A stretch of DNA of 63,436 nucleotides, from NCBI RefSeq assembly GCF_019396325.1, contig NZ_JAHKRO010000051.1, forward strand, positions 1 through 63,436, written 5' to 3'. The stretch is from Nonomuraea ceibae (GTDB lineage Bacteria > Actinomycetota > Actinomycetes > Streptosporangiales > Streptosporangiaceae). Under the pieces are notes generated by a model, which saw only the letters and a program-made list of their open reading frames with translations, was not told where the DNA came from and made no database searches. Shown here one piece after another: positions 1 through 8,486 of the stretch; within the stretch, counting starts at the first letter, position 1; each line of letters opens with the position of its first letter. Both the position numbers and the translations under genes were made by a program.

Positions 1-368
1 TGCTCGACGCGCTCGGTCAGCAGCCGCATCCGCCGCACGGTGAACCGGCCCACCAGCGGCTTGCGGTAGCGGCTGTGCCTCGGCTCGTCCATCAGCAGGA
101 ACTCGCCGGGCGGCGCGGGCGGCACCTTGATGTCGCCGTAGTCGATCGTCGGGTGGTGCTTCATGAACTCCTTGCGTGAGCTGAACCGCGCGTCGGCCAG
201 GACGGACCGGACCAGGTCGAAGCCGGTCACCAGCCAGCCCTGGTGCCCGTCGGGGAACGGGTAGCGGCTGATCGGGCTCTGCTCGCGCGCCTCGATGAGC
301 TCCTTGGGCGGGTCGAAGGGGCAGCCGGCCTGACGGGCCGCGGGCATCGTGGTGACGGTGTGTTCCAT
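1..368 (-). CDS. Cytochrome P450, N-terminal part (runs off left edge)
   Basis: About 122 N-terminal residues of a bacterial class I cytochrome P450 haem monooxygenase are present. The visible segment has the usual start of the fold: an acidic Cys-Pro-Phe-Asp-Pro-Pro opening, a 'pfPDGHQGWLVTGFD' strand region, a 'VLADARFSS' helix, and 'LLMDEPRHSRYRKPL', the H-R-R helix C element that contacts haem propionates. The ATG at 368 follows a strong GGAGGAAAG ribosome site. It is divergent from the SARP regulator at 510, which may control it. Substrate unknown; the I-helix and haem Cys lie outside the window. Confidence 0.9.
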   Translation of the reverse strand, partial: MEHTVTTMPAARQAGCPFDPPKELIEAREQSPISRYPFPDGHQGWLVTGFDLVRSVLADARFSSRKEFMKHHPTIDYGDIKVPPAPPGEFLLMDEPRHSRYRKPLVGRFTVRRMRLLTERVE

Positions 369-509
369 GCTCTTTCCTCCCTGGCGACAGGACTTCACCT
401 TCGCCTGCCGCGCTGACATCGGGCCGTCGCCGCCCTGACACGACCGCTGACGGCGCCCGTACGCGCTCGCCGTCGCGGCTGGTCTTCGCGATTCGGCACA
501 ATTGCTGAT
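369..509. promoter_or_regulatory. Divergent intergenic promoter region (P450 / SARP)
   Basis: About 140 bp between the divergently transcribed P450 and the SARP regulator. No clear heptameric SARP direct repeat is evident by eye. The GTG start of the SARP gene has no obvious Shine-Dalgarno sequence, so it may be leaderless or weakly translated. Confidence 0.35.
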
Positions 510-3500
510 GTGCGAGTCGGATTGCTCGGGCCCTTCGAGGTCCGTAACCGTGACGGGGCCGTGGTCGAGGTTCCCGGGGTTCGGCTGCGCGCACTGCTGG
601 CCGCGCTGGCCCTCGAAGCCGGCCGGATCGTCACCCGGTCGAGGCTGGTCGACTGGATTTGGGGCGAGCAGCCGCCCGCCGACGAGGTGAACGCCTTGCA
701 GGCGCTGGTGTCCAGGCTGCGCCGGGTGCTGCCCGACGGGGTGATCGAGGCGGAGTCCGGCGGCTACCGGCTGGCCGTCGACCCGGACGCGGTGGACGTG
801 TGCCGGTTCGAGCGGCTGGTCGCCCAGGCGCGTGGCGCCGAGCCCGCGGCGCGGGCCGAGCTGCTGCGCTCGGCCCTGGAGCTGTGGCGCGGCCAGGCTC
901 TGGCCGACATCGCGCTGCGTGACAGCGAGGTGTTCGACGCCGTGGTCACGCGGCTGGACGAGCTGCACGTGGCCGCGCTCGGCGACCGCGTCGACGCGGA
1001 CCTCCGGCTGGGGCGGGGCTCGGAGCTGGTCTCCGAGCTGACCGACCTGGTGGCCACGTACCCGCTGCGCGAGGGGTTCGTGGCGGGCCTGATGCGGGCG
1101 CTCGCCGAGGCGGGGCGCGCGACCGAGGCGCTGGCCGTCTACCAGCGGACGCGCGAGCGGCTGGCCGACGAGCTGGGCGCCGACCCGTCGGCCGAGCTGT
1201 CCGCGCTGCACACCGCGCTGCTCCGCGGCGAGCTGGGTGAGCGGGCGGAGAACCGCAGGACGAACCTGCGGGCCGGGCTGTCGAGCTTCGTCGGCAAGGA
1301 CGCCGACGTGTCGGCGGTCGCCGGCCTGTCAGTCAGGCACAGGCTGGTCACGCTGACGGGGCCGGGCGGCTCCGGCAAGACCCGGCTGGCCACGGAGACC
1401 GCGCGGACGATGCTCGCCGAGCTGCCGGACGGCGCGTGGCTGGTGGAGCTGGCCTCGGTGCAGGCGGGCGGCGAGCTGGCGCAGGCCGCGCTCACCGCGG
1501 TCGGCCTGCGCGACCAGGCGGTGGTCGGCGACGCGCGGGGCGGCGAGCCGATGGACCGGCTCATCACGGCGCTGCGCGAGCGCACGGTCCTGCTGGTCCT
1601 GGACAACTGCGAGCACGTGATCGAGGCGGCGGCGGCGTTCGCCGAGCGGCTGCTGGGCGAGTGCCGCAGGCTGCGCATCCTGGCCACGAGCCGGGAGCCG
1701 CTCGGCATCACCGGCGAGGTGCTGTGGCAGGTCGAGCCGCTCGCGCTGCCGGCCGAGGGGGCGGACGCCGCCGGGATCGAGTCCTCGCCCGCGGTGCGGC
1801 TGCTGCGCGACCGCGCCGACCTGGTGCGCAAGGACATCGGCTCCGACGCGGACACGCTGGCGGCCCTGGCGCGGATCTGCCGGGCGCTCGACGGGATCCC
1901 GCTGGCGATCGAGCTGGCCGCCGCGCGGCTGCGCACCATGTCCGTCGACCAGCTCGCCCGCCGGCTCGACGACCGCTTCCGCCTGCTGACCGGCGGCAGC
2001 CGGACGGCGCTGGCCCGGCACAAGACGCTCCGCGCGGTCGTCGACTGGAGCTGGGACCTGCTGACGGAGGCCGAACGCGCCGTGCTGCGCCGGTTCTCGG
2101 TGTTCGCGGGCGGGGCAACCCTGGAGGCGGCCGAGCAGGTCTGCGGTGACGGGGATACGGCCGGGGAGCAGGTCTTCGACGTGCTGACCGCGTTGATCGA
2201 GAAGTCGCTGCTGCTCTCCGACGACGACGGCACCCGCTACCGGATGCTCAACACCATCAGGGAGTACGCGGCCGGCCGGCTCGACGAGGCCGGGGAGAGC
2301 GAACGGGCGCGGCGGGCGCATCTGGCCTACTTCACCGAGCTGGGCCGGAGCGCCGACCCGCACCTGCGCACGGCCGCGCAGCTCGAATGGCTGGCCACGC
2401 TGGAAGCCGAGCACGACAACATCGGCGCGGCCGCGCGCGGCGCGATCGCCGAGGGCTGGGCCGAGGAGGCGATGCGGCTGGTCGGGGCGGTGGGCTGGTT
2501 CTGGTTCCTGGCCGGGCACCGGGCCGAGGGCACCGAGCTGGCCGTCGCGGCGGCCTCGCTGCCCGGCGAGGTGGCCGACGAGACGCGGGCGGTCGCGTAC
2601 ACGATCGTGACCGTGTTCCTGACGTCCGGGGTCGGCGGCGACCAGTATCAGGCGCGGGAGTGGATCCAGGAGGCGCACCGGATCACCGAGCGCCACGGCC
2701 TGCGCCATTCCATCCTGGGGTTCGTCCGGCTGTGGGAGCGGATGCTGCGGGACCCGACGGGGTTCCTGCCTGCGCTGGAGCCGCTGATCAGCGACGAGGA
2801 CGCCTGGGTGCGGGCGCAGGCGCGGCTCGCGCGCGGCCGGTTGCGGCTGACGCTCAGCGGCGACGAGACCGGCGTCGACGACGACGCCGAGATCGCGCTC
2901 GCCGAGTTCCGTTCGCTGGGCGAGCGGATGGGGATCTCGCTGTCGCTGACCCTGCTGGCCGACCGGCTCGCGATGCGCGGCGAGCTGGCCCGCGCGTGCG
3001 AGCTCTACGAGGAGGCGAGCACGGCGCTGACCGAGCTGGGCGTGAACGAAGAGGTCACCAGCCTGCGCTCGCGACTGGCCCACCTCTACTGGCTGCTCGG
3101 CGACGAGCGGGCCAGCGCGTCCGCCATGGCCGAGGCCGAGCGCTACACGGGCGAGATCGCCTGGCCGGAGACGTCCGCCGAGCTGGAGCTGGCCAAGGCG
3201 CAGCTCGCCCACTGGCGCGGCGAGGCGGACGAGGCGCGCCGGCACCTGGCCACCGTGCGGGCCATGCCGGGCGTCCACGAGCTGAGCGTCATGGTGCACG
3301 CCAAGGTCAGCGACCTGTACGGCTATCTGACCGAGGACTTGGAGCAGGCCCGCGCGCACCGGGCGGAGGCGTTCCGCCTGGCGGCCGAGACCTCCTACCC
3401 GCCGCTGATCGCCCTGGTGCTGGTCGGGGTCGCGGACCAGGCGTTGCGCCAGGGCGAGGACGAGCAGGCCGTACGGCTGCTCGCGGCGAGCGACGCCGTG

Positions 3501-3650
3501 CGCGGCACGCCGGACCTGTCGCAGCCCGACGCCGCCAGGATCGCCGCGGACGCGCGGGGACGCCTCGGCGAGACCGCGTTCGCCGAGGCGTCAGGCGCCG
3601 GCCGGGAGGCCGACTGGCGCGAGCTGGCGGGCGTCATCCTCGCTTCGTGA
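510..3650 (+). CDS. Large SARP-family (AfsR/DnrI-type) transcriptional regulator with NTPase and TPR-like regions
   Basis: A 1046-residue pathway regulator. Residues 1-90 form an OmpR-like winged helix (starts MRVGLLGPFEV), followed by a BTAD domain to about 245. A P-loop NTPase follows with Walker A GPGGSGKT near 285 and Walker B VLLVLDNCEH near 362, and the C-terminal half is helical and TPR/LuxR-like. This is the size class of large AfsR-like SARPs that activate secondary-metabolite or export genes. GTG start at 510. It ends convergent with, and overlaps by 17 bp, the ABC permease on the other strand. Likely targets are the adjacent P450 and ABC genes, by inference from position only. Confidence 0.93.
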   Translation: MRVGLLGPFEVRNRDGAVVEVPGVRLRALLAALALEAGRIVTRSRLVDWIWGEQPPADEVNALQALVSRLRRVLPDGVIEAESGGYRLAVDPDAVDVCRFERLVAQARGAEPAARAELLRSALELWRGQALADIALRDSEVFDAVVTRLDELHVAALGDRVDADLRLGRGSELVSELTDLVATYPLREGFVAGLMRALAEAGRATEALAVYQRTRERLADELGADPSAELSALHTALLRGELGERAENRRTNLRAGLSSFVGKDADVSAVAGLSVRHRLVTLTGPGGSGKTRLATETARTMLAELPDGAWLVELASVQAGGELAQAALTAVGLRDQAVVGDARGGEPMDRLITALRERTVLLVLDNCEHVIEAAAAFAERLLGECRRLRILATSREPLGITGEVLWQVEPLALPAEGADAAGIESSPAVRLLRDRADLVRKDIGSDADTLAALARICRALDGIPLAIELAAARLRTMSVDQLARRLDDRFRLLTGGSRTALARHKTLRAVVDWSWDLLTEAERAVLRRFSVFAGGATLEAAEQVCGDGDTAGEQVFDVLTALIEKSLLLSDDDGTRYRMLNTIREYAAGRLDEAGESERARRAHLAYFTELGRSADPHLRTAAQLEWLATLEAEHDNIGAAARGAIAEGWAEEAMRLVGAVGWFWFLAGHRAEGTELAVAAASLPGEVADETRAVAYTIVTVFLTSGVGGDQYQAREWIQEAHRITERHGLRHSILGFVRLWERMLRDPTGFLPALEPLISDEDAWVRAQARLARGRLRLTLSGDETGVDDDAEIALAEFRSLGERMGISLSLTLLADRLAMRGELARACELYEEASTALTELGVNEEVTSLRSRLAHLYWLLGDERASASAMAEAERYTGEIAWPETSAELELAKAQLAHWRGEADEARRHLATVRAMPGVHELSVMVHAKVSDLYGYLTEDLEQARAHRAEAFRLAAETSYPPLIALVLVGVADQALRQGEDEQAVRLLAASDAVRGTPDLSQPDAARIAADARGRLGETAFAEASGAGREADWRELAGVILAS

Positions 3651-4395
3651 AGGACGCCCGCGCCCACACGTAGCCGACCAGCATGGTGCCCGCGCACCAG
3701 GCGATCGCCGTGACGGCCGAGCTCGCCGACGGCGCGCCGGTCAGGAACCCGCGCAGGGCCTCGATGATCGAGGTGAACGGCTGGTACTCGGCGAACTGCC
3801 GCGCCCCCGCGCCCATCTTCTCGGCGGGCACGAACGCGCTGCTCAGGAAGGGCAGGAGCATGAGCGGGACGCCGATCAGGCCCGCGCTGGCCGGTGACTT
3901 CGCCGCGAGGCCGAACGCGATGGTCAGCCAGCCGATGGCCAGCACCGTCAGCACGACGATGCCGATCGCGCCGAGCCAGTGGAGGAAGCTCGCCGAGGGC
4001 CGGAACCCCATGAGGAACGAGACCCCGACGATGAGCGCGATGGCCACCAGGCTGCGCAGCATGGTCCCGATCACGTGCGCGTTGAGCACGGCGGCCCGTG
4101 ACACGTGCATGACGCGGAGCCGGTTGATGAACCCGGTCGTCATGTCGGAGTTGACGGCGATCGCGGTGGGGCTGATGCCGTAGCAGATGGTGGTCATGAT
4201 CAGCCCGGGGGTCGCGTAGTCCGCGTAGTCGACGCCGACGCTGAACGCCCCGCCGAGGATGTGGACCATCAGGAACATCAGCACGATCGGCATGATCACG
4301 GCATTGAACAGCGCCAGCGGGTTCCGCAGCGTGTGCCGGAAGTTGCGCCGCAGCATGGTCGCCGAGTCCGTCAGGGTGGCCGAGAAGCCGGTCAT
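3634..4395 (-). CDS. ABC-2 type transporter permease (DrrB-like)
   Basis: A 253-residue integral membrane subunit with about six hydrophobic segments typical of the ABC-2 family, including an N-terminal 'LRNPLALFNAVIMPIVLM' segment and a C-terminal 'YQPFTSIIEALRGFLTG' signature loop common to DrrB/daunorubicin-type exporters. Its ATG overlaps the TGA of the ATPase gene (ATGA), so the pair is translationally coupled and should form one exporter. The substrate is probably a drug or secondary metabolite, unknown. Confidence 0.9.
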   Translation of the reverse strand: MTGFSATLTDSATMLRRNFRHTLRNPLALFNAVIMPIVLMFLMVHILGGAFSVGVDYADYATPGLIMTTICYGISPTAIAVNSDMTTGFINRLRVMHVSRAAVLNAHVIGTMLRSLVAIALIVGVSFLMGFRPSASFLHWLGAIGIVVLTVLAIGWLTIAFGLAAKSPASAGLIGVPLMLLPFLSSAFVPAEKMGAGARQFAEYQPFTSIIEALRGFLTGAPSASSAVTAIAWCAGTMLVGYVWARASFTKRG

Positions 4396-5363
4396 GCCTT
4401 GATCTCCTTGTCGGTGTGGCCGGTGAGGGCCAGGAAGACGTCGTCCAGGTCGGGGGTGTGCACCGAGAGCTCCTCGGCCTCGACGGCGTGGGAGTCGAGG
4501 CGGTCGAGGAGGGCGCGCAGCGACCGGACGCCGCCGTCGCCGGGCACCCGCAGGGTCAGCTCCTCCTCGTCCGTGGCGGATCCGGCCAGGACGCGGGCCG
4601 CGGTGTCGAGCGCGCGCCGGTCGGCGAACCGCAGCCGGACGTGGCCGCCCGGGACCCGGCGCTTGAGCTGGGCGGCGGTGCCTTCGGCGACCAGCCGGCC
4701 CCGGTCGAGCACGGCGATGCGGTCGGCGAGCTGGTCGGCCTCCTCCAGGTACTGCGTGGTGAGGAAGATGGTGGTGCCGTCGGCGACCAGCTCGCGGATG
4801 ATCTCCCACATGGTGCGGCGGCTGCGCGGGTCGAGTCCGGTCGTGGGCTCGTCCAGGAAGATGATCTGCGGCCCGCCGACCAGCGTCATCGCCAGGTCCA
4901 GCTTGCGGCGCATGCCGCCGGAGTAGGACGACGCCGGCTTGCCCGCCGCCTCCGCCAGGTCGAACCGGCCGAGCAGCCGCCGGGTGATCCGCCTGCCCTC
5001 CGCCTTGGGCAGGTGCAGGAGGTCCGCCATCATCAGCAGGTTCTCCTCGCCGGTGAGCAGGTCGTCCACCGAGGCGAACTGCCCGGTCACGCCGATCGCC
5101 GCCCGCACCGCCCGGGTCTGCGTGGTGACGTCGTGCCCGGCGACGAGCACCTGGCCGGCGTCGGGGCGCAGCAGGGTGGTGAGCACGTTCACCGTCGTGG
5201 TCTTGCCCGCGCCGTTGGGCCCGAGCAGCGCGAAGATCGTGCCGGCCTGGACGCGCAGGTCGACGCCGTCCAGGACGATCTTGTCCTTGTAGGCCTTCCG
5301 CAGCCCCGTGGCCGCGATCGCTGTGCCGTTCATGGGGATGACGATGGCCGGCCGGCCTGACAC
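4392..5363 (-). CDS. ABC transporter ATP-binding protein (DrrA-like)
   Basis: Cytoplasmic ATPase of a two-gene exporter. Walker A GPNGAGKTT is near residue 50, signature SYSGGMRRKLD near 145, and Walker B IIFLDEPTTGLDPRSR just after. The C-terminal extension ending 'LDDVFLALTG' is the DrrA-type DUF4162 tail. GTG start at 5363 gives 323 residues. The ATG at 5333 (MNGTAIAATGL) is an equally plausible start and neither has a strong ribosome site. Coupled by ATGA to the permease. Confidence 0.93.
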   Translation of the reverse strand: MSGRPAIVIPMNGTAIAATGLRKAYKDKIVLDGVDLRVQAGTIFALLGPNGAGKTTTVNVLTTLLRPDAGQVLVAGHDVTTQTRAVRAAIGVTGQFASVDDLLTGEENLLMMADLLHLPKAEGRRITRRLLGRFDLAEAAGKPASSYSGGMRRKLDLAMTLVGGPQIIFLDEPTTGLDPRSRRTMWEIIRELVADGTTIFLTTQYLEEADQLADRIAVLDRGRLVAEGTAAQLKRRVPGGHVRLRFADRRALDTAARVLAGSATDEEELTLRVPGDGGVRSLRALLDRLDSHAVEAEELSVHTPDLDDVFLALTGHTDKEIKA

Positions 5364-5413
5364 CCGGCCGCCGCCGGGCTGATGCGCGTCCCGTGAGCGG
5401 CGTCAGGGCGCGT

Positions 5414-6598
5414 TCACCAGGCGATCGGCAGCGCGGTCAGCCCGCCGGTGAGCACGTGCGGGTTGAAGGTCAGCTCGTCGACCGCGCAGCCCAGCCGCAG
5501 GGTCGGGAAGCGGGCGGCGAGCTGGGAGAAGACGGCCTTCAGCTCGATCCGGGCGAGCGGCGCGCCGATGCAGTAGCGGGCGCCGTGGCCGAACGTCAGG
5601 TGCGGCGCGGCGGGCCGGTCGAGGTCGAAGCGGTCCGGGTCGGCGAACACCGACGCGTCGTGGTTGGCGGCCCCGAGGTCCAGCAGCACCAGGTCGCCCT
5701 CCCGCACGCGCACGCCGGCGATCTCCAGGTCGGTGCGGGCGTAACGGGGGATGCCGCCGCCGCCCAGGCCGGGCGCGCGCAGGATCTCCTCCACCGCGGC
5801 GTCGATCCGCGCCGGGTCGTCGACCAGGGCCTGCCACTGGCCGGGGGTGGCCAGCAGCCACAGCACGCCCAGGCCGATCGCCGTCACCGTCGTCTCGTGG
5901 CCGGCGAACAGCAGCGTCATGCCCATCGCCGCCGCCTCGTCGTCGCTCACCCCGTCGGTGGCGGCCAGCCGGGAGATCACGTCGCCGTCCGGGTCGCCGG
6001 CGGCGCGCTTGCGGGCCACCAGGTGCCGCCCGTAGCCGAACAGCTCGGCCAGCCCCTGCTCGGAGCGGGCCCGGTCGGTGACGTCCCCGGCGGCCTGCGT
6101 CCAGGCGCGGAAGCGGGCCCGGTCCTCGTACGGCACGCCGAGCAGCTCGCAGATGACCGCGATCGGCAGCGGCAGCGCCAGCGCGGCGTGCAGGTCGGCG
6201 GGCGGCCCGGCGGCGGCCAGCTCGTCGAGGAGCTGGGTGGTGAGGGTCTCGACCCGGCCGGTCAGGGCGCGCATCCGCTTGGGCGAGAAGTGCGGCTGCA
6301 GCAGCGAGCGCATCCTGCGGTGGTCGGCCTGCTCGGTGTCGAAGTCGCCCATCGGGCCGCCGAACAGCGCCGACTCGCCGGTGCGGGAGGCGCGTGCGGG
6401 CTCGCGGTGGGCGCGGCCGAGCCGGTCGTCGTCCAGCAGCAGGCGTACGTGCTCGTACGCGGTGACGTGCCAGCCGGGGTCGCCGACGGCGGTGCGGATG
6501 GCGTGGATCGGGCCGCGGGCCTGCAGCTCGCGCAGCAGCGGCGCGGGCCGCATCGGGTCGGGCTGCTCGTACGGGAGCCGAACGGGCGTGGACGGCAT
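5414..6598 (-). CDS. Cytochrome P450
   Basis: Complete 394-residue P450. The I-helix oxygen-binding motif AGHETT is near residue 232, the E-x-x-R motif (EEILR) near 271, and the haem-binding loop FGHGARYCIG with its ligand Cys near 341. Size and motifs match soluble actinobacterial P450s of the CYP105/107-like type, which use ferredoxin partners. No ferredoxin gene is adjacent. ATG at 6598 follows a CAGGAGG ribosome site. Divergent from the TetR gene, so probably repressed by it. Substrate unknown. Confidence 0.94.
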   Translation of the reverse strand: MPSTPVRLPYEQPDPMRPAPLLRELQARGPIHAIRTAVGDPGWHVTAYEHVRLLLDDDRLGRAHREPARASRTGESALFGGPMGDFDTEQADHRRMRSLLQPHFSPKRMRALTGRVETLTTQLLDELAAAGPPADLHAALALPLPIAVICELLGVPYEDRARFRAWTQAAGDVTDRARSEQGLAELFGYGRHLVARKRAAGDPDGDVISRLAATDGVSDDEAAAMGMTLLFAGHETTVTAIGLGVLWLLATPGQWQALVDDPARIDAAVEEILRAPGLGGGGIPRYARTDLEIAGVRVREGDLVLLDLGAANHDASVFADPDRFDLDRPAAPHLTFGHGARYCIGAPLARIELKAVFSQLAARFPTLRLGCAVDELTFNPHVLTGGLTALPIAW

Positions 6599-6685
6599 GA
6601 CCCCTCCAGGAGGTAGACGCAGCTTTGTATACTCCAGCGTCTAAAAAGCTACATGTATACTTTGCCTTCTACAAGTGGAGGGTCG
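6599..6685. promoter_or_regulatory. P450/tetR divergent promoter with repeated GTATAC operator-like boxes
   Basis: The 87 bp between the P450 and TetR starts contains two direct copies of TGTATACT, one at about 6626 and one at 6654, each followed about 7-9 bp later by TCTA. GTATAC is self-complementary, as expected for a dimeric TetR half-site. A similar TGTATAC box recurs at 8371, upstream of the hydrolase gene. Operator assignment is inference. Confidence 0.5.
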
Positions 6686-7321
6686 ATGAGCAAGCCCGAC
6701 GCCGGGCCGGCCGAGCCGGTGCGCAGGATGCGCCGCGCGGAGCGGCGTGAGCAGATCCTGGACGCGGCCACCCGCGCCTTCGCCCGCGCCGGCTATGCCG
6801 CGACGGGCCTGGACAACATCGCCGCCGAGGCCGAGCTGACCCGGGCGATGCTCTATCGGCACTTCGACTCGAAGGCCGCCCTCTACCGGGCCGTGCTCGA
6901 CCGCGCCTGCGCGCGGCTGGCCGAGGCCACGGGCGGCGACGACTACGACGACGACGCCATTCCCGCGCTGCTGCGGGCCGCCGGCGCCGACCCCGACGGG
7001 TTCCGGCTGCTGTTCCGCCACGCGGCCCGCGAGCCCGACTTCCGCGAGCTGATCGACACCATCACCGACGCCTCGCGCGAGGTCGCCCGCCGCAACCTCG
7101 CGCGCCGCATCCCGGCCGGGCCGTGGCTGGACTGGGCGGCCAACCTCGTCCCCGCCTTCACCCTGGAGGCCGTCATCGCCTGGCTGGACGCCGACCGGCC
7201 CGACCCCGAGCAGGCCGCTGCCCGCATCGCGGCGGCCGTGCACGGCGTCATCGCCGCCGCCCAGCCCGCCGCCCAATCCGCCGTGCTGTCCGCCGGGCTC
7301 AGCGCGCGGGAAGCCTCGTGA
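6686..7321 (+). CDS. TetR/AcrR family transcriptional regulator
   Basis: A 211-residue one-component repressor. The N-terminal HTH runs through 'RREQILDAATRAFARAGYAATGLDNIAAEAELTRAMLYRHFDSK', the standard TetR helix set, and is followed by an all-helical ligand domain. The reading frame extends up to 6653, but the ATG at 6686 is preceded by GTGGAGGG at good distance and starts MSKPDAG, so it is preferred. Probably autorepresses and controls the divergent P450. It overlaps the convergent hydrolase by 23 bp. Confidence 0.9.
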   Translation: MSKPDAGPAEPVRRMRRAERREQILDAATRAFARAGYAATGLDNIAAEAELTRAMLYRHFDSKAALYRAVLDRACARLAEATGGDDYDDDAIPALLRAAGADPDGFRLLFRHAAREPDFRELIDTITDASREVARRNLARRIPAGPWLDWAANLVPAFTLEAVIAWLDADRPDPEQAAARIAAAVHGVIAAAQPAAQSAVLSAGLSAREAS

Positions 7322-8174
7322 CCCAGTCCGTGAGGCGGCTCAGGAAGGCGGCGGCCGTGGGCAGGTGCGCGTCCTCGGCGAAGAGCACGGCCGCGTGGAA
7401 GGCGTGCGGCATGCCCTCGTAGACGTCCACCTCCACCGGGACGCCCGCCCGGGCGGCGGCCTCGGCGAACCGCCGGGCGTCGTCGAGGACGATCTCGTCC
7501 CCGCCGACCGGGAGCAGCATGGGCGGCAGCCCGCGCGGATCCCCGTAGACCGGCGACTGGGGCGCCTGGTCCGGCCGGGCCTCGCCGAGATACTGCGTGG
7601 CGATCGGCCCCAGGATGGCCGGGTCGATCGAGTCACGGCCGTTGCCCGCCGGCTTCGCCGCCAGGTCGGTGATCGGGGAGACCGGGACGGCCCCCACCGG
7701 CATCGGCTCCCCCGCCGCGGCGAGCCTCAGCAGCGCCGAGAGGATCAGCGTCCCGCCGGCCGACTCCCCGACGAGCAGGATCTTCCCGGCGGGCACCCCC
7801 TGCGCCAGCAGGCTGCGGTGGACGGCCAGCACGTCCTCGACCGCCGCCGGGTACGGGTGCGCCGGGGCCAGACGGTAGTCCACGGCCAGGGCCGGGCGGC
7901 CGGTGGCCTTCGACAGGCGGCAGGCCATGATCCGCTCCATCGCCGGGTTGCTGAAGGAGAAGCCGCCGCCGTGGACGTAGACGGTCACGCCGTCCTCGAT
8001 CGTCGCCCCGCCCGAGGTGACCCAGGTGGCGGGCACCCCGCCGGTCTCCGGCAGGAGCGGGCGCAGCTCGGCGTCGCCGTCGAGGACGGGCGGGTCGGAG
8101 AAGACCTGCTGCATCCTCGCCCGTACGGCGTCCGATTCGTGCTGGGAGGCGGGAACATGGGTGATGGTCAGCAA
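7299..8174 (-). CDS. Alpha/beta hydrolase, HSL (hormone-sensitive lipase-like) family
   Basis: A 291-residue carboxylesterase-type hydrolase. The oxyanion motif HGGG is near residue 70, the nucleophile elbow GESAGG near 140, an acid in the 'VGGDEIVLDDA' loop near 225, and the catalytic His in 'GMPHAFH' near 257: a complete HSL triad. Cytoplasmic, no signal peptide. Acts on short-chain esters by family knowledge; the natural substrate is unknown. It is convergent with and overlaps the TetR gene, and a GTATAC box like those at the tetR promoter lies about 200 bp upstream. Confidence 0.9.
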   Translation of the reverse strand: MLTITHVPASQHESDAVRARMQQVFSDPPVLDGDAELRPLLPETGGVPATWVTSGGATIEDGVTVYVHGGGFSFSNPAMERIMACRLSKATGRPALAVDYRLAPAHPYPAAVEDVLAVHRSLLAQGVPAGKILLVGESAGGTLILSALLRLAAAGEPMPVGAVPVSPITDLAAKPAGNGRDSIDPAILGPIATQYLGEARPDQAPQSPVYGDPRGLPPMLLPVGGDEIVLDDARRFAEAAARAGVPVEVDVYEGMPHAFHAAVLFAEDAHLPTAAAFLSRLTDWVTRLPAR

Positions 8175-8486
8175 AAAGAAAGCCCTTTCGGCCAGGTGAG
8201 AAAGACCGCGCGCAGGCGGTGAAGAATGTGGGACGAGCAGTGCGGAAACCGGCGCGCGTCAGCGACCCGTTCGCGAACGGGAAGGGACGGGAAAGGGCTC
8301 GGCGATGACGCGCGGGCGCGACGAGATCAGGCGCGACCTGTGGTGAACGAGTCCACGGCGATCATCTCCCTGTATACGGTGCCGCCCACCCGCGGCCGTC
8401 TTCCCGGCGGCGTCACGCGACACGCCGAACATTAGAAACGCGCGCCGATCGGTTGTCAAGCCGCGGGTGGGGGTCGTCTCGTTCCG
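8175..8486. other. Intergenic region, 312 bp
   Basis: No convincing coding sequence is seen between the hydrolase start and the cellulase stop. It contains one TGTATAC box (8371-8377) resembling the putative TetR operator boxes at the P450/tetR promoter, and a lower-GC stretch near 8420-8460. Otherwise nothing recognisable. Confidence 0.4.

Noticed and set aside
1329..3359. 676-residue minus-strand frame inside the SARP gene
   Set aside because: Pro/Arg/Gln-rich shadow frame typical of GC-rich DNA; the plus-strand protein has clear domain motifs throughout.
8259..8459. 66-residue minus-strand frame between hydrolase and cellulase genes
   Set aside because: Weak codon bias, no clear ribosome site and no recognisable domain; treated as intergenic.
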